NCBI GenBank assembly: GCA_003993805.1
Contig: RSEF01000001.1
Location: forward strand, 153,155,741-153,219,740
Length of the DNA stretch: 64,000 nt
Direction of reading: 5' to 3'
Source: Himantopus leucocephalus
Taxonomy: Eukaryota; Chordata; Aves; Charadriiformes; Recurvirostridae
The notes under the pieces are model-generated. The model was not told where the DNA came from. It worked only from the letters and a program-made list of their open reading frames with translations, and did not search any database. This document shows positions 1 to 14,100 of this stretch, piece after piece. Every line of letters begins with the position of its first letter. Position 1 is the first letter of the stretch. Made by a program: the position numbers and the translations under genes.

Positions 1-71
1 TCATACTTGTATTACTTCATCTTGTGACAGTCTGGCAGTGCAGAGATCAAAGGGAAATCCTGGAGCGCGGG

Positions 72-92
72 GTGTGTGTGTGTGTGTGTGTG
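72..92. repeat. (GT)n microsatellite
   Basis: A pure dinucleotide GT tract of about ten units, following a short GC-rich stretch. It is likely to vary in length between individuals. Confidence 0.9.
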
Positions 93-1210
93 ATGGGAGG
101 TAGGGTAGGAAACCGTGGATAAGCAGGAACAGAAATGGTGAGGGAAAGAAAAAAAAAAGAGAAGATGAAAAATGGTAGTACGAAATCGAGGTAGATGAGG
201 ACAGAGGGCAGTGTCTGGACAGCGGTTAAGGGGAGGAAGATAGACTTTGGGTTACATGCTACAGATGACGTAAGTGGGTTGTAGAGGACAGCAAGTCGTG
301 ATCCTTTCAGCTCTTTTCCTCAAAGACTCAGGAGAAAACAACCTGAAATATCCAGGTCTCAGTAACCTAAAAATAATGTTCAGGGCAAAGTAGGTTTGTC
401 TGCACCCTCTAGTGGTCTAGACAGAAAATACGTTTTTACCCAACTAATTTTTCCCTGCATCCTTTTGCTGGGAATGGTCGTACTCTGGTCTTTAGTTTCC
501 CTGACACATCTGTAACAACAACAGTTCTTAGCCTCTGAAATACGATGGCTGCATCCAAACTCCTTTTTGGGAATGGTCTTTGGTCTATGATAACTCCTAA
601 ACTGCACAGGATGGTTGTGTGGGGCCCAGAGTTGCTTGAGGGAGGGAATCAAAACGGTACCAGAAATTTAACAGCCCAAGGAAGTGAATTTCATGGCCTG
701 AACCTAGCTTCTGAAAGCATTTAATTTACTAATATTGACATACCCTTTGTGTGGTAACAGCTCCCTTGTGCATGTGGACTATGGTATAGGCCTCAGTCAT
801 CTAAGATTAAATATTACAGAAGAATCCTTTAGCACAGAAAATCAATCAACAGCCCATTCAGAGGGAGCCCATTCAGATCAGAGGCCCGTCTCCCTGATCA
901 GCCCTCATCTACTTGCTGCTGGAGAACACATGCTGACGGGGAGATAGGACTGCAGGAAAAGGCAAAGTAGCCTTGTGATTTTGGTGACTGAGTGATGTCC
1001 TGGGAAATTAGATTCTGCCACTGATTCCACCTGAAAGTCTTGTGTGATGCTGAGAAAAGGGCATCTCCTTAAGAAATAGATACATGAGAAATGCCTGAAA
1101 TGGAGGTGAGGTGGAACTTCAAAACCTCATCTCAAAGTGGGGACAATTCTCATACAGTCTCTGACTACTAGGCAATTATACCCTAGTAGTTGCATCTCAT
1201 AACTTAGGAC

Positions 1211-1255
1211 AGCAGTTCTTAAGATAGAAGTCCTTAAGATAGCAGTACTTAAGAT
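1211..1255. repeat. 15-bp tandem repeat, three copies
   Basis: Three adjacent 15-bp units at 1211-1225, 1226-1240 and 1241-1255 follow the consensus AG(C/A)AGT(N)CTTAAGAT. A partial copy of the CTTAAG core follows at 1257-1262. Each unit carries the palindromic hexamer CTTAAG at the same place. It is a small minisatellite in noncoding DNA. Confidence 0.8.
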
Positions 1256-4200
1256 GCTTAAGAACAAGTCTAGAGCAGATATCCAGTTGCAATTATAGAG
1301 CAATTGGATTTTGACAGGACTGGGAGAGCTGGCCTAGTGCCAGTAAGTAGCATGCTTAAAGCACATCAGTAAGACTGGGTTTCTTCTTCAGAAATACAAG
1401 TGCTTTCTCTTCAAACACAGCCAAGGAGGAGGAAATAGTGTAACTCCTCCTTTAGAGCACTCTCCTAGGAGAAAGTGCATGTACGTTCAACATTCTCTTT
1501 GGAAAGTATTTAAAGCCTTATCCACCTCCTTCCTTGCTAGCTAGTGAGTATGCTAGCTACCGCAGTCTGGGCTGATTTGCACCTGGCCAGTTGAAGCTGG
1601 AAGAGCAAGCAGTGGTCATTGGACAAAAAAAAGAGCAGATGCCTGAAATAGTGTTCAGCTAGAAGGCAAAATACCTGATCTATACTCTCATCTTCAAGGA
1701 CACTCTTTCGCATTAAGTAGTCACTGGATAACCCCAAAGGCCAATCGAAAGAGTAGAGACCAGGCCATGCCTCTCCCTTCCAGACGACTGCTCCTGTCAC
1801 TAGGCTAGAGAATCTCTTGCCCTCCTGCATGGTGTTTTCATCTGTCACTGAGCTGTCATATCTATAATTTTTTATTGCGCATCTTTGATGTGAAATATGG
1901 GCAGTACCCAGCAGCTTTGTGGTTAAAACAATCTCCTGCTCAGATAATAAGTTCCATGGTCAGACTCGGGAGGCAACTTGAGGCATCTATTTCCTGACCT
2001 TAACCGCTACTCTATCATTTAGACAGGGAAGGGAAGTGTTTCTCTTCTATCAACAATCTTAAAAGATTGTAGCAAATCATATTCGGTCCCCAGAAAGAAA
2101 AGGCAACAGGGAATCTTCATAAAAGGAAACTTCACAAAGAGGTTCAAGGCTCAGGTCTCCCAGTAGTTTTCCTGTATCAGAGAGGATGTTCTGTGAGACT
2201 CACTAATATTTTTTTCCAAGTTTTCATGTTTCCAAGACTCATCCATAGTCTCCTCCGAATGACCTGTGTATGTAGCATTTGAAGAGTGCTGAGTTCACGC
2301 TGTACCTCATCATTTTGCTCACTCTTTCAGATCCTATTCTGAGACACCTAAGTCTTCATTGGTGTCTTAATCCTTTCACCCATGTGACGATCATCTTACA
2401 GAGCCTGAAATCCTGTTTCAGATCTGGCTTCAAGGGGTTAAGCTTTCAGAAAGAGACACCAACTCTGAGTTCCTCATTTTCAGGTTCTTATTAAAAGACA
2501 CCTGGGTCTAACTTGCAGAAGTATTGAGTACTCACAGATCCAGATATAGTCAATAGAAATGTGGCTTTGAAACAGTAACATTTTATGTAATGCGAAAAGC
2601 TCTTAGAAATCAGGTCCTAGGGAACTCAGGAGCCTCCATGCCTCACTTTCCTGTTTGTAATACAGGGTTAAATAATCTTCAAACTAAATGATGGCTGCAA
2701 AGAAAAAATTCATGGGTTTTTATGAAGTACTTTGATGCTACAACAGTGGATGCCACAAAAATGCCTGCAAATAAAATATTTATTTGGTATTGAGGACAAG
2801 AATTTGAACAGTGCACTGTACATAGGGCACTGTGTGACTCATTGAACAATGAGGAGAAGAGAGTCTAAAGCTTTCTGATGGGGGTATTTTGCCTTTGGAA
2901 AATTGCTCGGAGGGAATTGGTTCCAACAAAGATCGAATGGAAATGGGCAGGCTTAAACTTGTCCATTTTCCAGCCAGCTGACTTGTGAGGTTTCTTGGCA
3001 GCTGGTTCTCTTCAGCTTGTTGATTTCCAGCTTTTCACTAGTAGGATCATTAAACTGCAAAGCAACCAGGGGAACCTGCTGATGAAATTCAGGCTCCCAG
3101 GCTCTTCAGCTGTTTATTTGTCTGGGCTGCTATAGTAGTAACCTTCCTGAGGTATATGAGCATTGTGAGTATTTTGGCAAGGAAGGAAAAGACGTTTTCG
3201 TTATGGACACCTTCCCCTCCCCTCAATCCCAGGTCTTTGCAAAGCTGATGATCTCAGTTACTCAGTGCTTAAATAATCAGTGCAATGATCAGAGCTGTTG
3301 TGGTCTTTAGAAATGCAGAGTTAGTCAAAAAGTTGGCAGCTTATCCATGATTGCAGCTAACAGAAGTTGACTGCTAGTACAAGAATGTGAGACTGAGTTA
3401 AGCAGGAGCAAGATCAAGCCCTCAGGTTGAACTAAACACCGCTTTACACATTTCACACAACATCTCTTTATAAGCCCAATTTGTGACCTAAATCTGTACA
3501 TACTTGTCAAAGAAAATATCTGGAACCCACTCTTTCACACGAAGAAGTGCCTTCATAGTTACGCATTTCTCCCTTTGGGCATATATCGTTAGCACCTCTA
3601 AGAGGATGAAGAATGAACTCATCACTGAGATGTTTCAGGTTCAGCATCTGTTAAATGTTTGAGATTTGAGATCATATATACTTGTGAAAGCTTTTTTTTC
3701 ATCTTTTTAAATGAAAAAAAATCCATCAACAACACTTCTCAGAGAAACTACCAGGACATGGTGCAGTTTTACATGTTATAGTGGGCTGATAGGTTTGCTC
3801 AACTCACATGCCTATTCCTGCTAATGTTTGTGGGCTGCCTTACATGACTACATGAACCCCGACATGAGAGAGGCTGAGATCACAACCGATCTGAATATCA
3901 GCGACATAGATGGTTGGTCTACCCTCAGCTTGAAAATGTTGACACTGAGTGGGGTGAATTCTCAGCACCTCCCCGTTTTGCTGCTGCAGTACTGCAGAAA
4001 CGAACTTTGAAGTCTCTCACAGCAGTGCCTAGGGATCACTTTGTTATATGGGGAACACCAGTATGTGGAAAGATTATTCCTATGCCAGTTAGCAGTAGGA
4101 GAGCAGAGAGAGATAAATTGTACTACGGAAATACCAGCTTCTTTGATTGTGCTTGCTCTTCTGGCTGCTTTAACTTGTCTCTAGGACTAGAGTAGTCATG

Positions 4201-6736
4201 AGTGTAGAAGGAAAAATAGGTGGTCAGAAACATCTTTGCTTCTTCTAAAGAGCATGGGGGCACCTGGGGATTTGACTTCCTCGTGTTTGAAATAAAAAAG
4301 GTAGTGTTGCAGCTTGCCGTTGCCGACAATTTCACGGTTCAGACTAATGTGCTGCAGGAGCTGTAAATGCTTCTCTACCCCCACCTGCCTCAGCAAAGAG
4401 AAAAGTTCTCATCTCCCATATATCATCAGCTTAAACTTTTCAAGTAAATCTGAAAAAAAGAAATTAATAAGTAGGGGGTTGTTCACAAAGGACTGGCCAG
4501 AAATTCAAAGTGTGCCAGGCATTAGAAATAAAGTCATGCTTGTGTATCAAAGATATTTTGGTGTCCAGCTGTGGGGCCAAGAAAGCTGAATGCTAAATGC
4601 TTTTGCTTCCTGTTGCCTTCAACAGAACATAAATGTATTCACTGAGTCCTGGCACATTCATAAGTTGGGTCTGTCATGTGTTGAATCAAGCAGGATTTGG
4701 TGTAGGATTTGCAGCCTGTTTTTTGTAACCACATGGAATACTCTGCCATTTTTTCTGAGGTACAATCTTATTGCTTTGATCCCAGGCTGAAAAAGATGAA
4801 AGGCATTTTGAGCAGTTAGCTTGAGACTCACGGTGACATTCTCCCAAAAGGGGAGATAACACCAACAAGCTCTTCAGTGGCTCTGTGGGCAGTGAAGACA
4901 CTAGCCTATTTTCTTCCTAAAATTATGTGACTTGTGGTGGATTACTATATAGTGAACATTGTCATTATTGTCACTGCACATATCTACAACATTCTTCTGA
5001 GTTATTATGGCCATAATGCACAGAAAACCATATGCCATTGCAGAAATCAGGGAAAGGAACTAAAAAAATTAGGTGGAATTATAAATGTCTGAACCCCAAG
5101 CTTTCATCCAATTGGCCAAATATTTTTATGCAATGCACAGAAACTTAGATAATCCTGGGACCTACACCCTTTATCAAATTTGGATGGAATTAATGAGCAC
5201 ATTCACATTTATTGAGGGAAAGAGGGGAAATACACACCTGTGAATATAGACTGGAGATCCTTTTCAAACAAAGCTGAACAGCAGCTGGGCTCAGTAGTTT
5301 TTGGGGTTTTGTTTATATTCTTGCTTCTAAATTAATGATAAAGTGAACAAGTGGAAGTGCTTAATGCATGCTCTGGCTGACAGTCACCCAGGACTCTCAC
5401 ATTCCCTCCTGGATTCTCCCATGTCACATCCTTCCCCTGCAGATGAGGCCACATGCCCATCCACAAACCTCATTTCTCAGGTAAGAAGGTGTACTGAAAA
5501 AACAGAATCTTTCACGTTTAAGTCCAAGCAGCCTATGCTGTTTCTGTGAACACTATTTATTGGCTGGATTATAGAAAGCATTGTCTGGCCCAACATCTCT
5601 GTGCACGTTATCCCCACAGTGGTCCAAAGTGCTGCTGTGACCCTTTACTTTCTTCTGAGAAGAAAACAAACATCAAAGTCTCCCCTGAAACAGATTCAGT
5701 CTGCGCTTTCTATGTCAACATTAATGCCTCAGTGCTCTCCTCCTCCGGAGGAGAAATGTGCTGTAGAGACTATCTTGTGGGTGCATATTTCCTTTTTCAA
5801 GATCTGAGCCGAAGCTTAATTCTCTTGATGTGTAGCCATCAAAGGCAGTGAAGATAGACAACTCGCAGCAATGCTGGTAAATAAAAATCTTACAGGCTGT
5901 TACGTGCTGTCTTATTGCTTCATGCACAACCGTTAAATGGAATTATATAGAAACAAAAAGTTAAGCTTGCAGCAATTAAACTACTAAATAGCTCTGAAGA
6001 TCAAGATGAAATATTTTCAATTATATATATATTTATTTTATATTAATTTTGTACATATTTATTTCACTTATGCAACAAATTAATCCTAAACCATCCCTAA
6101 ACTAAGTACTTTTGCACAACTACTCACACTGCTGAAACATGGTGCCATAGATTTTGGCAGTGCCCTACGTACAGACAGTTGCAAATGACAGCACTTTTTG
6201 AACACACATCTGCAAGAGACTGTGACTTTAGCGTTAGGACTTTTTTTTCTACGTTAGAGCTACAAAGATTGTACTGCTGCTGAATCACTAGTGTCAATGA
6301 TGAAAAACAACAAGAGTGTTTCCCCAGTGGAGATACAGCCAAATATAGTATAATTTTTAAGAAGCCAGCATAGCATTCTAAGATCGGAATTATAGACTAT
6401 GTAAATGTTCTTTGCAAATCAGTTTGTATCTGTCTTTTTGACACTGACAGTCCAGATGTCCTTAGTGGCAAACCCCAAGGTAGAGTACTTTACTTGCTCT
6501 GTTTTATATACTTTTGATCTAATAGATCTCAAACGAAATAACTAGGTAGAAAAAATGGTGCTTCCCTACATTGGAAGGGTTTGGAAACCAACCTCTGTTA
6601 TCATTATTAGAAACAGTCCCTTCACTTCATGTTTCAGTCTGGGTGGGTGAGAAACCTGTGCTTGTTCTTTGGCTAAAAATGCAGACTTCCATTTCTTCAT
6701 TAAAGTTCCCATTACAGTTTCCACCAGTACTGAATG

Positions 6737-6766
6737 CCCCCCCCCCCCCCCCCAAAAAAAAAAAAA
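6737..6766. repeat. Compound homopolymer C17-A13
   Basis: About 17 C residues are followed directly by about 13 A residues. The minus strand reads T13-G17, which can form G-rich secondary structure. Exact run lengths are prone to sequencing error. Confidence 0.85.
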
Positions 6767-7307
6767 CCCAAACATCTAGTTTAGGGCTCTTTTGTGCTGT
6801 TTATACGCTCTGTTTAAAATGTTATCAAGTCTTTTTTCACTTTTTGTATGCTTAAAAGCAGATTGTTTCAACCACTACTTCCTTATTTCCCCTCCCTTCC
6901 TCTTAACTCTTTCATATACAATCTTTTAGATACCCGTGCTTTTCTTCTTCATTTACAGTCTATGAATAAGTTGATCTATGCAGCTTCCCAACCAACTGTG
7001 GGTATGAAAGCCAAGCAAACTTTCAGGTAGCTTCTCATCAGAAAAGCCAGACAGGGTTGAAGAGGTGGCAACAGTTTGGAAGNGGTTTGGTAGGAGTGGG
7101 GTTTTGTCAGGCTTTTACCACCAAGAATCTTACGGTCTTCTCATTCATCCTTCTAATAGTGTTTTATTTTGACAAGCCTACATCACACATTGCATCGGAA
7201 GTATCAGGATTGCTTGCTATCTGGTGCCACACAACACTGAAAATGACCTGATAATCTGTTAACTTTCCTTAAACCCCGTCCTTCACAGTGATGCATCCAT
7301 ATCCCCA

Positions 7308-7330
7308 CTGGTATGAGTTACTCATACCAG
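7308..7330. repeat. 23-bp odd palindrome
   Basis: The arms CTGGTATGAGT (7308-7318) and ACTCATACCAG (7320-7330) are perfect reverse complements around a single central T. No gene context explains it. It could be a protein-binding palindrome or a chance structure. Confidence 0.75.
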
Positions 7331-10300
7331 CAATGACAGGATGTCGCAAGAGATAGCTGAGGTCTCGTGCTGGGGTGAGAAGGTGTGTGTAAATGATTCT
7401 GTGCACGTCCCGTGAGCCCAGTTCTGTTAAAAAAGCATTAGGTTGGTCTCCGCTCTGAGGCCAACCTGCCCAGCATTGTAACTCCATGAGCCTGGCTTTT
7501 TACTGAAGTCCTTTTCTCTGGCTTTAAAGTGGGGAAAACAGTTTCCTAGGTATCTCCCTGTGCAATTGTCCCTCTTAGTAGGTAAACGTAGTCAGTGTAA
7601 GTATAGGATCTTTATATTGTTATTCTTCCATCCCAGCCTGGGAAGTGGGGGGTGGAGTAGTGTACGTAAAGGACCTCAGCAAGAGGTAGAGCAAGTAGAT
7701 ACCTATAGCCCTGTAAGCGGAGGCGCTTCATCCTTTTTAAACAACCCAGGAAATCAGGTATGTTCCTGCAACAAGAAACAGCCCTACTTCACTCCTGCCT
7801 GTCAGGAGGGAAAGAAACACTTGCACTCGGCCCAGTGATTTGCAGTGAAGGCACCGTATTCACCTGCCAGACTCACCCTCATCCACCACCACAAGTCCCT
7901 TATATCCAAACTACTCTGTCTGGAAGAATGCTACAAAAATGCAGAGTTGAGCCAGGTAGCTTTCTTCTGCTGAATGCCTTTCCTAGTCTGCTGGGACAGG
8001 ATATCTGGACGGGATATCTGTTCTCAAGGATTTTGGCAAGGGAAAAGTTAAAATGTCTGTGCACATACCATGATCTGGGAAGACTGGGTAGCTGAGTGGC
8101 AGTACATACCCGCCAGGATTTTTGACCTAGAGAAAAGCCATTGGTACTGCCGCAAAAGCAGGAAAGGCAAGTACTTTTACTTGACTGCCACTGAGGCTTA
8201 CAATAGACAGTGCTGGCAATCCATCCAGCGTGGGAATATGCTCATCAAGGGATGATTTAGCTGCACAAGCCAAGAAGACTATTCTGCAAAAGGGGCACAA
8301 TCCCAGAAGGCAGAGCAAGGCAAATGTGCATTTGTGGCTCACATTATATGCCCAATATGAGGCCTCTGTGTGTTCGTATGCCTCACCTACTTGTTGGTGT
8401 TCACCCCAACCTCACACTAAAGGAGAAAAGATTTCTTCACTGGTGGAATTTCCAATATCCGACCTTAATGCTTGCATTGAAAAAAGGCTTTAGGAGCCTA
8501 AATACTCTCTTGCTGTCACTGCAAGTGCTAAAACTCAAGACTGTGGTCTTCAACTGCTCAGCTTTTGCTTAGGGTGCCCAATATCAAAACTATGAAGCCC
8601 AATCACTTAAGTGCTCAGAAGCACATATATCCTAATACCCAACTCAGAGTGAAGACCTGGAATGAACCACAGTTGTGGCGTGGGGAAGGACTGTTCCTTG
8701 CCCTGTATCATTTTGAGGACCCAGTATACCATAAATAGTCAAAGTACTTATTGGAGACTTACTGGAGTGGATCCTGCATGGAATGCAGCCAGAAGAAAGG
8801 TGGCAATGCCATGTGCCCTCTAATCCTGTGGATGCTTAGAGCACTCTCTGCAGACTAGGGATGTTTATCTAAACTGATTGGAACTAACCATTCTTGCAGA
8901 AATGCATTAACCACCATGGTAAAGTTATTTAACCACAACGTATCTTTACTCTTGCACCTGAATTTGTTACAGTTTGCATGGTGCAACTGGAATATAAAGT
9001 CCATGGGTGAGAAAAAAAGACTGTAGTGTTTTGTTCAGTACCTGAAAGGAGAAGACATCCAAACTGCAGTTCCTATTTCAATGTAATGTATATATTTTAT
9101 ATGAAGTGACCAATAGAAAATCTTATTTCTTGGTGGGAGGTGCAGATTCAAATCTCGTCACTCTGAAGAGAGAAAGAAATTCATATCTCCCACATCCCCC
9201 TTGAGTGATATTTGGCAAATGTGAACAGTACTGTTGTTGGTGGTTTGGATCTTTCCATTTTTTGTGAGATAAGACTGATGCAAACATCTTGTTCCAGGAG
9301 GAATTTCAGTCGTAATACATGGTTGTAGCTAGAGGTCTCCGTGAAACCCTCAGCAAGGTGTCAAAAGCTGCAGCTTTCTCAGGGACCAAGGTGTTAGCTG
9401 TTGTCGAGCTTACTTGCTGCTTGGTGTCCTGGTTTTCTGGATCTCATTCTAAAACACCTAATTGTGAGCCACCGAGGTATGGGACATCTCAGCTGGGGCC
9501 ATGGAGACTCCTGGGCGGGCAGATGTCTCTATCTACTTGTGTTCTTACAGCCTGGAGTAGAGGAGGTGTGGATGGCGGGTGCTCTAGGCTCTCTCTGTGG
9601 ACTTGCATTCTGTATTAACTGCCTCTAGGTACTTGTTGCTTTCCTGTGTCTCTGCCTTTTTTTTTGTGATTGAGCAAAACTAACCACAATCTCTTTTTAC
9701 ACCCAGTTTCTAAAGAAACTCTTCTAACTGGTTTTCAGCTGAACTGTGGGTTTCTTGAGCTTGGCTAGTGACAAGAACAAGACATCAGAAATCCAGGGTA
9801 CAAAGTCATACCTTGTCTTTCATAATACGAGGTTTTCAGTCATTTGAGAGCCAGCAAATCCTATTGTACCTTGCAGTTTGTGGAGATTTTTCCCCTTAGG
9901 ATATTATTGCATTATTATAATTTGGGCAGAAAAAAACACACTACCTGTACAGAAAGAATTTTCTGTTTTGACAATTGATTTGGGAAGTCTCATTATTTGG
10001 GTATCCCAATTTAAGGTACAAGGAGGTGCTCAATTTAGAAAGAAAAATGTCTGAACACAGTTTTGACAAACGCAGGCCCTTGAATATGGCTTGGACTGGA
10101 CATTCAAAAAGATGGCACAAAACCTCACCCATTCAAGAGCTTTCTGTCATAACTTTGGCATGATTTCATCAAGCTTACTTCATTGTTTTAAGAAGTCATT
10201 TAAAGGTTTGCAGGGATTGTAAGAGATCTTGATGCTTTGTCTGGGAAAAACGTAGTTAATGAACCATGAGAACAAGTCCACTGTTTCCAGTAAATTAATG

Positions 10301-11112
10301 TTAATTGGATGAATACTTTCTGTAAAACTCAATACAGAACATATCTAACTTCTTGAGGCATTCTAGAAAAGAATGGAAAATCTTCTAAGTAAATGGGTAG
10401 TGTATAACAGCAACAGTTTTCATCTTAGAGTAAGCATGCAAGTATGGTTTTTACAGATTGCTTCTTCAGTTAAATAAAAGCAGGTGCTACGCCGGCAATT
10501 TCAAAAGCTGCTTGTTCTCTTTTTAACACTTGCACCATTTACAAAGCAAGACAGTAATATTTCTTAAACCATCATCAGCGAGGTGACTTAGCAGTGCAAA
10601 TATATTAGTATTATAAAAAAAAAGAAAATTAAATCAGAGTAGGAAAGTGACTTTTTAAAAGGCATCGAGCAAGGGAAAGAGAGAGCATTGGAATTGAAGC
10701 CGATCTGATTATCATCCTCAAGGACACACCTACAGTCTTGTCAACTCCCAGAAGAGTCCTGCTTCTTAATCATCTGTCTCTTGTTATTGCAAGGAGGCTT
10801 TTTCACAAAAAGATAGAGAAGTCTATAACATTTTCATCTCCTTATTGACATGGCTTTCTGCGGGAGTGATAATGAGGAAGCTCATTGTGGGTGTTGTCCT
10901 CAGCCCACTTCATCCCAGCACTTTGGAAGTGCTCTTGGAGTGCCAGAGCCATCCTTTCACACAGGCAGATTCAGCAAGTGGATCCTTACTCTAATCTAGA
11001 AAGTCACAGTCTTTTGGTTATCGTGCCATTGCGGCGAGGTCACTGACGTACTGATCTCCTGGTCAAAGTATCGTTGCTACTTTTTCATCGACAGTTTTGG
11101 CAGCAGGAGACA

Positions 11113-11140
11113 AGCTTGCTTTTGCTTTTGCTTTTGCAGA
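11113..11140. repeat. (GCTTTT)n short tandem repeat
   Basis: About three to four consecutive hexamer units of GCTTTT in noncoding DNA. Confidence 0.75.
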
Positions 11141-14100
11141 AAGGTGCATGGAAGCCTGTCAGGAATGCTACTGCTAAGGACTGATTCCTCAAAAATATTT
11201 GGATGCCTAATTCCTTTTGAAGACTTAGGCCAAAATTAGCATCTTTCCTAAATATTGTTTTGCTGCAGGTGCTTAAAGAAACAAGAAAAAAGGGCCATAA
11301 CTATGAGGCAAACAGAAGGCAAACATTTACTTAAATGTAAACTAGCTAGTTCTCACTCTGTGCTTCTGTCAGATTATGCATTTGAGTATAGCAAGTAAGA
11401 AAAAGAAAGAATGAAGTACCATCCTATTATTCTTGAAGGCTGCACAAGTTATTATTACATCTGTAATTAAAATGCAAATGGCAATGGCAAGGAGTTGGCA
11501 TGTGATGTGACCTAAAAATAGGCGATGAATATAAACACATGTTCAGCCTAAAAACTAGTCTGTCTTGTGATTAGTGTGACCATTTCAAAATATTTCCTGT
11601 TGTGATTGTATAACCTTTAAAAAGAAAGGACAGGTTTTAGCCAATGAATTGCTATGTGTCTTCTCTTTCTACTAGCCTTGGTAAAAAAAAGGATAGATTT
11701 ATTTACATTAAAGAAACAGGTAAACAAAACAAAATAACAAGCCTCTTTTTTTTGTGTAGGGTAGTTTGTAACGTGATGTAACAGAATGCTCTAAAAACTA
11801 TCAGTCTATGCACTGCAAGCGCAAGTAACTTTTATGCGTAAGTTATAGTATGTATTAGAGAGATCTATAGAGATGGTGTGGGAGTGGTGGGAGGTTTGAA
11901 CTGAGGAAACCGCTTTTGAAATTTGGTTTTTTTTGTGTGTGTGTAATTTTTTTTAAAGAGTTTCAGAGAATTGAAAGAGGAACCTGCACTGAGCAGCTAG
12001 TCCTAACTTGTACAAAACTTTCCCCACATCATGTGATGAAACATCTTTTATCAGTGCAATTTTATTTTTGGTATCTGAGATGTTAGAGCACTATGCCTTT
12101 GCTCACCTGCATGGATGGATGGATGGTACTAGAAGGGGTTGTGAGAACTTATTTTGCCTTTCCAGGCTCTTTTATGAAAATGTAATGCACAACCTTTACT
12201 AAAGCCAATCCTCAAGCAAACAAATTTATTTTAAAGCTTAAAACTCTGTTTTTCTTTTCTTCCTCTCTCCCTGTCTGTATATGTGTATGACAACGTGGCA
12301 AAGCGAGGCAGAGAAACATGCATAGACAAAGAAAGGATACTAAAGCTGCTCTCCTGGAATTTACGTTGCCTTTATGTTTTTATAAAAGACTTGCTGAGAT
12401 GTTAAAATAAAAAGGACTTGGACCTGTTTCCTTCAGTTCCCTGAAGGAGTTTCAAAACACTGGCTTTTTCCATCATTTGCTTGCCAAACCACGTTGAACC
12501 CTGCTGTGGGCTGTAGTGCTAAGTGACTACCGTGGGCATCAGTGACTCCATCTCACACACCCTGCCGGGCCTCTCCACTGCCTGGCTGATGCTGCGCAGA
12601 GAGGCAGGCTGGTCACCGCGCGCACATACGTGCAGAAACCGGCCCCAGATGATTTCAGCAGGGCTGGGGAGAGCATAGGCTTGGCAGGTCTGTGGGAAAA
12701 CCCTGGGATGGCCCCGAGCCCCTAAACTTCCCATGAGCAAGCATGAGCCATGGGTCCCAAAACAGAGCTGGGAACTAAGTAGTGGCAAACACTAAATGAC
12801 CTCCACTATTCTCAGAAAGAGAAGCAAGAAAGTAGTTGGTGCTGACCTTCCTTCACAGTAGGCAGGGGCACAGGTTGTGCTTTCAAAAGCACCGTGCCAT
12901 CTCTACTCCTAGGAAGCTGAGGGCATCCTTGGGGTTTCAGAAGGGGGTGGCTGCTGTGGGGGCTGTGACCACATTTCAGCCACTGCCAAAGCATCAGGTG
13001 CCCGCCAGTGAAGGAGCTCCCAGCGGCAATTCTCCTTCGAACTCTATGGCACTACAAGCGAACGAAAAAGGGAACCAAAACCTTTCGATAGGGAAGCCCT
13101 CACGAGAGCCCAGGCTTGCCATTTTCTACCAAGTCTCATTTCTCATCAGATATTTCCTTGTATTACGCATCATGCCGTCAAGCTGTATTTTTATGTTATA
13201 TCGATGCTAATAGATTAATCAGCTCCAGGGAAAGTTTTTGGTCACCGGAACATGCTTCTCTGTACAGTTAGCTCACAAGAAGGCTCCCTGGTGCAGATTT
13301 AGTTTGTGCTAGCTGACTTCTCTCCACTGGCTCCAAGCACGGTTCAGCAGCCCGGACCATCGCAAGTAGGCAGGCTGCATGCCATCGCCCTGCTGAAGAA
13401 GCCTGATAGCGTGGGCAGAGGCTGTCCCTGGCCAGCCCACCTCCACAGCAGTGAATGTCCCCAAGTGCATGCGGTTTATTAGTACCAGCCAACACTTGGG
13501 AGTACCAACTAAGGGCCCTCTCTACCTTCAGTCAGAGAAGCTGCTCTTCTGGGGACAGGAAAAGGTGTTTTAAGAGGAAAAGGGATTCTTCAGTTATATT
13601 AGAATTTCCTTTGGTGTTTCTCCAAGACCTAATTCTGTACCTTGTGTAGCAAAGGGCCAGGCTCACCAGTAGGCTCCCCTCTCTGCTGGGCTGTGCCATT
13701 ATCCATAGCTGCTTCTGCCAATGTCCCAAAGCAACAGCTGGGACAACCCGTTGCATATCTTCCAGCAGAGCACTTTAAGGATCCAGAAAAAAAGCAAAAG
13801 AGAAGCTCTGTCTCCTTAGACATAGCGGCTAGACACAGGTAGGGTCAAACCTCACACACAGACATAGAATATTATTTTTTTAATTAAGCAGCTGAATTTG
13901 TAGAAATTTTTTTGCGATAGGCTACAGGCCGAAGCTCTTGGGTGTCCTGATGGAGGAGCAGGAGACCCTGGGTCTGTGCTTCTGCTGCTGCGGAGGCTCA
14001 GGATGTCAGACGTCTGAGTCAAGAGCTGCTTCTCCTCATCTTGCGAGGAGCTCCCCTCTGGAGCTTGAACGGGTAGTTTCCATTAGGAGTCACACTTGTG

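Noticed and set aside
9125..9165. tRNA-like B-box (GATTCAAATCTC) at about 9144-9155
   Set aside because: No matching A-box, anticodon arm or acceptor stem could be paired in the preceding 70 bases.
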